This document shows positions 42,901 to 54,900 of a DNA stretch of 64,000 nucleotides, in pieces. Position 1 is the first letter of the stretch, and the number at the start of each line of letters is the position of its first letter. Location of the stretch: assembly GCA_013396915.1 (NCBI GenBank), contig VWZL01005008.1:1-64000 (forward strand), in the 5' to 3' direction. The position numbers were made by a program, and so were the translations under genes. The stretch comes from Stercorarius parasiticus (lineage: Eukaryota; Chordata; Aves; Charadriiformes; Stercorariidae). A model generated the notes under the pieces. That model ran no database searches. It was not told where the DNA came from and was given only the letters and a program-made list of their open reading frames with translations.

Positions 42901-45900
42901 AATATATGTCATTATTTTATTTTTATTATTTTATTAATGTTTTCATTAAAGTAGTTTAGTTTTCTTCTGAACTTATAAGTCTCTTTCTGTCTCTCCCTCC
43001 TCTCCTTCAAGAGAGAGGTGTGGGAGAGCATCTGTTGTTTGTCTCAGTGGCCAGTCTGGCCCAAACCGGGACAGCAGGTTTTTTATTTAGATGACGAATC
43101 TTAATATTTTAGTTATTTTAATAATAGTTGGTTTTGGATAGAAGCTGTTGGATCTGAATAGCCCTAATGTTTTAAGTCAGTTACTGAATTCATACTCCAG
43201 TGATTTGTACTGCAGAGAGATCACATGTGTCAGAGCAACACAGTAAGACAAAACCAGATTGAGAAAGATGGAACAAATACCATTACCTGCAAACAGTACC
43301 TTACCCTATGTTCATGACAGTTCGAGTAGTGCAGGACTGAAATGTGCTGTGAATTTGTGCAACTTCAAAATTACCTTTCTAGGCAATCAGTTCTTACTGG
43401 TGAAATACAGAACTGAGGTGACATTGTCTACTTTACAAGGGTAAAACATCGATGGAATTTCTTTGATCTTAACATTAGTTCTTTTCTTGAAATAATTAGT
43501 TTCATTCCTTTGTTCATGCTTTTGTTCCTGTTTGAGGTCTTGCATTAGTTTAGCTTGATTCATTGTCTGTAACCGAAGCTGATTTAAGCAGTAGTGAAAT
43601 CAGGTTAACATGTTTCATTGATTTTGGTAATTTAGGTAAACTAATAACTTGGTGAAAAGTGAGTATGTCACAGTTAAGAATCCTGTATAGGAAGCTACAC
43701 CTTTTCAGGAGGATCTTTCCAATCTGTTCAGTGGGGTGATTATTCTTCAATGATACCATGAAAGAGACTTAATGCAGAAAGAGAAGGAACGAACCTGTTT
43801 TCACAGAAAATGGTGTTAAGATTTCAAGCAGGCAATATTTTTATTTTGCTGCCTATTTTTCTAGTATCTGGAAAGTCTTAAATAGTCTTTCAAATGTTTA
43901 ATATTTTTCTAGCATTCTTTCTTTGTTGCGTTTAGAGTACATTCTAGTGGAACTTGCATGAAATGGGAACTAAATACTAAATAAGAAAATCATAGCAAAA
44001 GTAGCAGTTGTCTCTGAGTGTGATTCACTTGACCCCCTTTTTTGTCTGCAGTGAATTAATCAGATGCAAGTAACTATGCTGTAAATATTTAAATTTACAT
44101 GAGATCATTCCCATTCTATGGGTTACAGTTCTTACACTATAAAAATTATGATCCTTCCCTCTGTTTTAGGAGTGATTGAGGTCAAACACTAATTCTCCTG
44201 GAACACATCCTAATCTTGTTCCACCCTGCTTTGATGACATATTTAATGATTTTTTTTTTTAGATTTTATTTGTGTGTTTTCTTACTGTTTTCCACCTGTC
44301 ACTGTTCAAATGGCAGCTTCTTATATTTCCATGCTGCATTCCAGAAAAATAAGTAATATTCTGTTTACAAGACAGTTCATGATTTTTAAAGTTCAGTCTT
44401 TGAATTACACCACCTGCTTCTGGGTTTCTGTGATTCAAATGATTTTTCCCTCTTTAACTATACCAAATGCATGTGATTTGACACGAAGATAGTCTTTAAT
44501 TGGATTGCAGAAGAAACAAAGAGAAGACAGAGAGAAAGAAAGAGGAAAAAGCAGTAGTATCTTCCTATATTTCTGCTTACTATGTGACTTGTTTACCACA
44601 AATGGACATATGCTGGTTTGTGCCTGTCCTATTCCATTAGTTTTCAATGGTCTCTAGTCAGACTGATAATGATCTCTGAAACAGTCATCTTCTGTTTATT
44701 GTTCCTTACAGCCTGCTTGTATTGTTGCTGTCAAGAAAAACAATCACTTTCCTGAAGAAATTTACTTTTGTTTTCTCATTTCCCCTATTGATGTTATTTT
44801 ACCCTTGACTGCAGCATGAGTTGGGTTTGGCTGTTCTATACTTTATATAGTGTACAGTATAAAAAAAAAATGTACTGTATATACATTGTATATAGCTTTT
44901 CAAACTGACGAGGGTTAGCTGTAACTTTGGTGGCTACTTGGTACTGTTTTGTGTGGGTGTATGTCTTGGAATTTATTAACCATATCACTGCAGCAGAGAG
45001 GCCACAATCATGTTGCATATGTAATTATTTTGCCTAGTTCAGCAACATTTTAGAGCAGCTTCCCTGCTACTCTTATGTGATCCAGTAGCAGAGGTGAAGA
45101 GTTCTTGCAATGCTTGGTGCTGCAGGAACGAACTAAACTCCGTGCTGCAATGCCAAGCATCCCTGGAAGGGATTTGCAAATGTTTCCTGTGCATTGTCCT
45201 GAGAGGCACACAGAAATGAAAAAGGACTGAAAATTTAACACAGAATTTACTCTTAAAGGATTACCTCACAATGCTTTTGAAATATTGGTTAATGCGTCTG
45301 AGAGATGGAATGTGTCAATATTACAGGTTTATCCATGTTGTGGATCATGATATAGAACATGTAGGCTCTACTGGTTATAATGAATCCTATGCCTTTTAAA
45401 AAGCCATTTTTCCCCTCTCTTAATAGAGAATAGCCAAAGAGGTCAATCAAAAAACCAATTCCTCTTTCCCTGCCACCTGCTGGTTTGGGGTCTTCTTTCG
45501 TCACTCTCTGCTCATAAAATAGAGCTATGAAAAAATAGTAAACTGCAAGCTGTAGTACCCTGTAATTGCAATTAAGTTTTGTAATTAAGAAAGGAATAGC
45601 GTGCCAGGTTTTTCCTCCAAAGATTTCTAAATTATCACTGTATTTCTGCAGTGGTGTACTGTATCAAATAACATGTAAGGAGCTTAAACACATTCTTGAA
45701 AGGTTTTCTTAAAAAAAGAAAACTCATCGCTTTCTAATTTGCATGAAGAAAACCATGAATTTTGTCATCTTACAAACGTGTCTAAGGACAAACAAACCTA
45801 ATAATGGGGGAAGAATGCAATTCAGTTTCAAATATTTTTAGAAAATTAACTTTTATTAGAAGTAATTACATCAACTGTGTCATATCTTAAAATATGTCTC

Positions 45901-48900
45901 CTTAGATGAATTCTGCCAAATTACAGCATGCTAAAGTTATTGTATTGGAGATCATTCCCAAAGAATAAATGCACCTAACTTGCAGTGCCATAACAAAACA
46001 ATCCAGTTCTTTTCCGTTCTCTCCTGCTCTGCAGATTTGCTACTCTCTGATACATTGCTAGAGCTCCTTATTTCCTCTTGCAATACTTCACCTACTTTAT
46101 AGTTTATACTAGCTGCAAACAAACATCTTTTTAATTTTTTTTTTCTATGCTTCTGTTCAATTCACAGTAAAACTTCACCAGTATCATTCAGGTTCTTGAG
46201 CACCTTTTCATACTACCTTCTGTTTCTCTGCTTCTTTTTAAGAAGAGAATCATTGAACTTTCTGTCATTTGGTTTGAAAGGGAGACCTCTGTTACATTTG
46301 GAGTTACTTAATGCATTTTTGTAATAAAAATAATTTCATAATCTATTTAAATTTGTTCATTACATCAGAAAAATTGCACACTAAAATACCACTAGTTTAC
46401 TGATGCAGTATTTCACTTCTTGTGGGTTTGTTTGAGAGGAGCTGAGGATCTTGAATCAGTCAAGTAATCTTTTTTTGGTTTTGTTTTGCTGCTTTTTTAA
46501 TCTCCGTTATAATTCAAGCAGGTGCTTGATCTGACTAAAAATTGGTGCTGCTATTTACTGGCAATGATGACTAAATCCACTGAGACACTAGCTCTGAATT
46601 GTCTTCCATGTTGAAAACTGCTTCAGCTATAAAACAGTCATTATCTTTTACTACAGATTAAGAATTCAGAGACCAGGAATATACTGGTCTGTAAATATGG
46701 TTTCTGTAAATATGCATTCATTCCCCAAAAGCATAATTAATACAAAATACATGTTCATCCCCCCCAAAGTGTGCAATTCTTCTCAGAAGAACCAGTGACG
46801 ATAGTTCAGTATCCTCTTGGCCATTCACAAATTGCAATTTTTTTTTTTTTGGTATCTCACTTCCCCATGGAGTTCTGCCTTGTGTGATTTTTAAAACTGA
46901 ATTGCACCCACAGTATTCTTGAAGAAAATGGTACTATTGGAGGGCATGTAGAGAGAAGTTTTAATCCAGTGTGCTTAATCAAAAATACTTGAACTTTGGA
47001 AAAAAATTGAGTCATAGCACTGAAGTAGCATTGGTAGATATGAGGTACAGCTGAGATGACGTAGAAAGGCATTGAACATCACACCAATAGAGTGACAGTC
47101 CAGGTGGTAAATATTTGTGAAATAAGCTAGGACAAAGTACAAACCTCAGCCTTCCTTTCCCTCAGTCTTGCCTCAGGATATGTTCTACTTGATGGTGACA
47201 CAGTGTGTACCACTTCCTCATGCAGCTGTGAGAGCTGCAGGTGCTCTCCAAGATGACCCCCCGCCTTATAGCCCTGAAGGAACTGTGAGCAGGGTGGGAG
47301 AGGCCCCTGCTTTAAACCCTCTTTTCTGGCAGTCTTCGACCTCTGCCCTCTTCTTGTGTTCCTTCCCTACAACACAAACTAAAAAAATCCCGGACATCTG
47401 TGGACAAAAAAAAAGTTGCTAATGAAAGTATTCTTACCCTCATTCTTTCAGCCACTTTGCTTAATTCCCATGGTATTTTTCTACTTAGAATGAGAGACAT
47501 CAAGACAGAGCCCCTCTCTTGCTTTGCTCTGATGTTGCAGCAAAACCCATATCCAAATTTTACATGGCTCTGAGTATTACACTTGTGATTTGTGAGATAA
47601 TTTTGCCCTCTTCGGTCCACAGCAATCAGTAGAAGATGTGTGGAGGCAGGAGCTGCTTTTTGCTCAAGGAGACTTCAGAGGAGACACAGGCAATGGATGA
47701 TCCAAATTTTCATCCAAATTTTCAGAGGTCTCTGTGGAAAAGGTTGCAGAATATGGGAATCTAGATGAATCCCTGTCATTCTACTCTCGCTTTTGTTTTT
47801 TCTTACTCTCATGTACCTTTGGTCTTTAAGCTGCTACTACTGTTTCTGTGAATTTTCTTTTTTAGGGCCCATTCTGCTTAGTACCAGTAGAATGCTGATG
47901 GTAGACCTGACTGCAGGGGGGCTTCCTAATACAGGGTAAAACTGCAGAAGTGTGGGGGACTGACTGTATCTCAGTTGAAGTGTCAAAATCAATTGTTACA
48001 CAGAAGGATACTAAAACTCCTTCAAGCATTCTACAAAATTACTTAATATTTCTTTATAATAAACTGGGAGGGGGAAGAAGAGGTGGACTGTAAAAGGCTC
48101 TCCAAACAAGTAAGAAAACACTCAGCAGGAATATTATAACTCACCCTGTCTAGGCAGTGAGAAACTACAGTGAAGCTATTAGGTGCTACACTAATGTTAT
48201 CAAAATCTGTTTTTTAAAAGTCTGTTTATCCTGTTTTCTGGTTCGGGAAGTCATGGGTGGTGGTGGAATTCTGCTGTTAGAAATACTACCTCCTGCTTGT
48301 TTCATTCATTTTACCTCCTTTAAACCCTATTACAGACCTTTGTAGGAAGATTTGTGAAACCCTCAGAGGGTAGATTTGTTGTTGAGGTAAAAGTATTGGT
48401 AACTACATAAGTCAGTTGGTGGTAGGCTGTTGCCCAAGGCAGGGGAAAGACCTGTGCAATAGACAACTTGTTGAGAACTACTCTGGTGGAAGCTGTGAGT
48501 GTTACTTTTTTAGTGTTCTGGTCCAGATTTGTGGGCTTTGCAGAAGCAGTGAAGTGTTTGTTGACTCATAGGTGATATATTGTGTCTAATGATGCCTTTA
48601 CCAAGACTGCTTACATACTTCTGTGTATGTGAAGGAACAAAGCTATAGAAAATAATGAGCTAGTAATGAAACTGAATGTTCAGTGTGATGAAGCGTCACA
48701 GCTGTCCTTGTATCTTTGCAGTTCATTGTAGGTTGGATTGTAAGTACAGGTGTCAAGAAAAATGTCTGATACTTCAAAGAGGAGCTGGGCAAGGCCTCTC
48801 TGTAGGGTATTTGTGGTGAATTCTTAGGTCATTGAAATCTATCTAGTGCTTGGCTTTACAAGAGAGAAAGCTGTTATCACTTGGTTTTGGTAGGGTAATA

Positions 48901-51900
48901 ACGTGAGGAAAAACCTGCATTTAGTGTTACCTTGTCAGTGTGATGCTCTTTGTGTCTGAATGTGCCCTGTTCAGTTCTGAGCAGCTTTAAATCAGTAGGA
49001 ATTTCAGTCTCATAGTTGATTGTCTTCAAGTGACCCAATACTTGAAATAAGTATGGATTACAAAGAACACTTGACATACCCTGGTGTAAAATTACAGTTT
49101 TTCACTTTAATGAGGGAGGGGGTTTTATGATGTCTGCACATTCCTATTAAGAAGCTACAGAGTTGTAAATTTCTGTCTGATAAGTAACGCATTGAAGAAA
49201 AGTTTGAGTCAGAGTACACAAATTTCCAGCTCAGTAATATGAGTAAATAAAATTTTCTGTGATAAATGTAATGATGAAATCTTTCCTGTTGAATACCAGG
49301 GAAACAAAGAAGTGTCATTGTTTATTATGGATGTGCCTCACACCTACGGTCTCTTGTCCATGATGCAGTGTCTCACCCACATTTGGTGTTTCTGATGTTT
49401 ATCACTGTAATCTCTTTTCCTCAAGAAACTTAAGAACACAGGAAAACCTGTATAAAATGTATATTACTACAGGGAGGTACTGGAATTCTAAACAAACTTA
49501 CCTTGAAAAAGAAAAAAGATTATTAGCCCAACAGTGCCATTTTGAGAGACTGTTTATTTCCCAATAGAAATACATTTCAAATCTTAGCATGTAGAAACAA
49601 GGATAATCTTAAACTGCACGGTGCCTGTTAGAAATCCTTTTGCTATGTAACTAGCATGTTAGTTGCTCCAGCTTCTTATGTTGTATCAAACAGAATCCTG
49701 TATAGGAAGAGATAAAGAACACAAAACAAGTTGGAGCTACAGCAGTTGAGTGAAAGTGCTGTAGCTCATCAAGAATTTACTTTTCACCATTTTCGTTTGG
49801 CAGATTGACTTGTCACCGAAGGTGTTCTTCTATCTGTTGCTGGACCTTTAGGTCTTATGTTGATACCTGTTTGGCTATCCAATAGCATTGCAGTATTTTT
49901 TTTTTTAAATTAATCAGTCTTTGGAAGAAATACAACTTTCTTGGGCTCAGTGAAAAGATAGCTTTTTAAATAAAATCATTCAATATTTCTGGTATATTTC
50001 CTGAGATTTATTTGTAGAATCTGAGTTCTCTTTTTAACTCTCATATTTCAGTTTTTCTGGATAATAGAATTCCTTTGTTCTTTCTCTGTTAATGGAATCT
50101 TTTTCACAATTTTTTTTGAATTTTCACTTCTTATCCGTTACTCTAGGAGCTGTGATTATAAGCACAACTTTATAGCATTAGTCTTGAACTATAAATAGCA
50201 TATGGTTGTCTGTGTTATCATGAAAATCTCCTTTGAAGGCTGTGAGGATATTCCTGCCAATAAAGTTAAGTGTATTTGTGATTGCTTAGATGAAGGTGCC
50301 AGTTGTACAGAAATATGTACTCTATTAATTTCGTACAACCAGAATAGCTCTTTGATAGTGATTAAATTATTCACAGAGCAAAAGGTGTAACTACAGCTAT
50401 TCGAAAACTATGCAGTGCTTTAAATCAGGTGAAGAAAAGAAGAGAACAAGAAGAAATCCTTATTTAAAAATTCTTACAATAAATAAGCTACTGATTTTTG
50501 ATAGTAAGAATACATACCACTAAAGCAAAGGGGCATGATGGCATCTCCTGGAAGATCTCTTGGCTTTAGTTAAATATAAGTTAATTGTCTGAGTTACAAG
50601 AAATTTGGTGAAATTTAGAGGAGGTCTGGAAAATCTTAGTTTCCCTGATCTTAAAATTTGTATGTTAATGAATAAGTCTTCACAGAGTTAGTGGTTAAAG
50701 GGCTAGTACCCAAAGTGCTAGCACTTACTAAAGATAAAATATTCAGGTACCTTTGAAAGGAAATCACTAAATGACTTGTATATAATTATGAATAAAAATC
50801 ATATTTTCAATTTCAGAAGATTTTAAATATTATTTGTTTTTCAATAATAATAATGCTAGTAATTTAAAAGTTTAGGAAAATATTTCTGTATCTAGATACC
50901 AGGCGTACTTCTGAATGTGTATTTTTTGTTCTTTTTTTGATAGTCTTGTTAAACATGGGGATGTGTGCTTGGATGCAGATGAATGTCCATGTTCATGGAA
51001 AGGAAAGGAATACTTTCCAGGTGACAAAGTCGTTACTTCCTGTCATACATGGTAAGCAGAGATCTATTTAGGTGATTATTTCATTTTAGTTGTTTATGGA
51101 TTGATTATTCCTTCATGGCTTTTAATCATAAATTTTACACCAGAATCTGGTGAATCATCTACCCTAATTTGGTATTTACATTTGTTCAAAGAGCTATTAA
51201 AATAACTTTTTTTTTTAGTGTTTGTTGTTTCAAGGAGCTTTTACATAACAAAATAACATTTGGGATTTTTATTAAAAACAAAACAAAAACAACAAACAAG
51301 CTTGGTTTAGGAAAATATTTTTTTTTTTTATTATCAAGGTAATCTAAATTAATATTCCTTGGTCACTGTTCCTAAAGTACAGGTAAAATCCTTCAAATAT
51401 TACAACGTGACTGACATTTGTTAAAGATTTTTACATATTTATTTTCACATTTAGCATTGAATCTGAGCAGTCTAAGAAGCCCAGACATAACCCTGTGGCC
51501 ATAAGCATTACACCCACTACAATGATAAATTAAGGAGAGTACTGGGCAACGTCATGTACCGAGCATAGTAACAGATAAATCGGTTGCTAATTTTACACAT
51601 GGATAAGATAACTGATGAATCAATCAGCTTTAAAAGGAAGTGTTCTAATAGACGAGGGTTGATAGGATCACTCAAATACATGCAGAAACCTATTCCTTTT
51701 GCTATCCAGTGTTGTAAATGCAGCACATAACCTATAGCTACGTTACTCTGTGAAGTTTCCTTGAGCACTTTCAGTAGAACATGGTACGCTACCATTTTAA
51801 TAAGTTTCACAAGAGCTAAGATGTGAAAATATACCACATCTGCATGATCCTGAAACTTCTTTCTTGATGGTCCCTGCCTGTTTTCTTCTCTGACCACTGT

Positions 51901-54900
51901 TGAATGGTGCGCGTTGGTGTTAAGTAGCACTATTTGTCTTAACCAGAGCCTCAGAAAAATCATCTGTACTGTCAAGCATTGAGATACTATGGTAGTGGTG
52001 TAGCCTCCAGCTTCTCTGCAGAGCAGTTCATTCCTTTTGTCCCCTTCTTTTAGCTTACCAGGAACTGGTGTCACCTGGTAAACTACTGCTCCTGGCCTGC
52101 ACAGCTCAGTATAGCCTAGTGTGGTGGAGGCTTGTCCAGTCAGCACTAATCACTGCCTTGTCTGGATGTCATTGCCCCCTCCAGCCTTGTGCTGACTGCC
52201 TACCTCTGCCTCTCGTCAGGTCCTCAGTATCTGCTCTAGAAGATATTTGTAGCCCTTTGGTCGACTGGTGAAGCGACTTACAAGCCATCTCCACTGGGCA
52301 GGCAGGTAAAGCGACCCGGGTTATTCACCCCCTTGTTTTCAAAGGCCTCTCCAATTGGACCTGGTGTGGGATTGCTTGCATCAGAAAGAACTATTATATC
52401 CCATTTAATCTGTATGAGACTTCACCAAAGGCAGTAGCAGTGCAGGCAGAAAGACACTGGATATTTAGCCTTCTCTCTAATTATTTTTTTTTTCTGAGGC
52501 CAGGCCCTTTAATTCATGTACAAATCCTTAAGGTTGTCATGGCTTTTCTAGTCTTCCACATCCAGAAGCAAAGACAGATTAAGTGATAATGGCTTTTTGG
52601 CAATCAGTTGTCCATGGACAGATGGGAAATCTGCAACAAGCTCTGATTGATACAAAGTGTATAAAGTTTTCGAGACTGCTGTGTATGTATGCAGGGGTGT
52701 ATTTGAGTAATGTGCATTTTTGTTCATGCAAAGTATGAGAATACTCTTGTGCAAACAGAGGCAGCTAGGCACTCATAGCAGTTATAATGGCTTTAGTGTT
52801 ATTTAGTGCACAGAAATAGCGTACATTGATACCAAATATCATCTTATTTGTACCTGATGTAGTATTAGCAATATAACTATTAATCTGATTTGTCTATTGA
52901 ACAGTAAAATGGCAAATAAAATTATTTCTTAAAGTGGCAAAACTACTAGTGGAGTGCCAGGAACTTTCCAACCCAAGCTCTGGTGCCTGGCTGAACTGCA
53001 GTTCTAGGTTTTCTAAGTTTGGTGTTCAGTGAAATTGCCTGAAATTGTTAGCATGTGCTGGCAAGATTAAACATAAAAGGTTATTATACTAACTGTGAAG
53101 GTATCAGAGCAGCATTTTGGTGCTGTGTTGGGCAAGATAAGGTGGGTGGTGCAGTTAGCTATGCTGGTTTGTTGCCATATGTTGAGACCGTTGACCAAAT
53201 GCTGGTTAGTCCCTGTGGGCTGCTGAATTGGGCCTTCTGTGTTCTTAAATAAATACTTATCAGAAATACTTTTTTTAAAAAGCTAGTTGAAATTTGGAAG
53301 ATGCTAGTAGCTCTGCTTTTCCAACTAGGACTCTATAGATTCTGATAACTAAATGTTAGTTTACTTAGTATGAAACAGGACTGTTACAGAGGACTTTGAA
53401 GGCACTTTGTACCTCTTAAGCCCTTCCTTCTGACTGGAAATGTGTTAAGACTCCTGAAAAAGGAAGTATGTAAAGGAGGTCCCTACTCTTTATGTGTTAA
53501 GAAATGTTTTTGCATGAGCTCTTAACAGATCAGCATGTGGAGGAGAATTTGAAAAGGCCAAGAGTAAAACTAAAACCTAATGGCTCACAGAGAGCATGAG
53601 AAGCAGCACTAATTATTTCAGTCCAAATATAATTTCTTCTATTTGCCCCTCTCTCCATCAGCTTGATTAGGTTCCTGCCTTAGGTACCGCTTTGAGGTGA
53701 CTAGAGTTAGCTGGGTGATTCATACTGTTATCCGCTTGTGTTTTGGTACAGCAAACACTTTTCACATGTTGTACTTTCAACTTGTTTTAGATTTGTGCTT
53801 AGAGTATTTGTATATGTAGTTATACAAAACAACCAGCGGGCCAAATCAATGGTGGGATAAACGGAGTCTTGGAAAATTACTTCAGGTTGGTGCAAGTTAT
53901 AGTAAGGGAAGAGAAGGAACCATGATGCTTCTAGTAGTTGGAGCTGCCTAGGTTTTCTAGATAATTGCTGCTTTTTTGAAAACAGTGGTGTTCTGATGCC
54001 ATGATATCAATATGAACAGAAAAGGAAAAGTTATATTGACAAAAGGTTGTACTGACAAAAAACTTCATACTGCTTGGTGCTTCAGTATATGAGATGCCAG
54101 ACATTAGTGATTTATGAAATATTTTCATAAGTCAAATTAATATTTTAGTTGTAAAATATGAAGCATTCATTTTATCAGAAAATGCAAAATTCAATATTTT
54201 TGGAAATAAACTTAGATATGTGACAAAATTATATCACATGCCATAGTTAGTTTAACCTGTATTTATAAATATACCTGTAGTAAAGCTATAGCAGGGCACC
54301 AGCTCTGCTGTCTTTATCAAGGGAAGTGTCTAGGTGATTTAAAAACATGAAAAATAACATTTTAAAAATGACTTGTGGATACAGAAAATGAAATTCTGTC
54401 CATTATTTGTAAATCCTATGTAATTTCTGAAAATGTTATTTAGATCTCAAGAGGGTAACAAGGAAAGAGACCTAGTATCTAGTGCTGCAAAGCCTTGCAT
54501 TTAGGCAGTTACAAAACAAAGGTAATTCAGAAAGGTCTCAACAGTCACTTAGTGGATGTGTGATGAAAGCATTTTGATGCTTAAGGTGGCCGTAGACAGA
54601 ACTTGAACTTTTCTGGAAGCCCCTAGACTGTTAGGCCAGGGTTTGGGGATGATAATAAGTAGACATCTGAAAAAAAAAAAAAAAAAAGCCTGAGAACCCA
54701 AACCATGGTTCTTTTAAGGAACCTACGTACCAAAATAGTGCTACTGATTTTTTTTCCTTTGTACATCTGTGAAATTCTCATTCTAGCAGAGAGTGAATAA
54801 AGACTGTAGTAATAGGATATATTGCTTGTTGATTCTAAGATTCAGCTTGTATAGAAACAAATGTTCTGTGAGAAGCTGAAAAAGAAAGCTTTATCCTTGT

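Noticed and set aside
47168..47422. Locally GC-richer patch with open frames on both strands in intron 20
   Set aside because: Neither frame resembles a known protein, and I could not match the DNA to a repeat family; too little to report as a feature.
50202..50390. Cys-rich open frame ([19 protein letters not shown]) in intron 20
   Set aside because: Resembles a cysteine-rich module, but no matching acceptor and donor exist and the flanking exons 41431 and 50944 already join in phase with a continuous TIL' domain.
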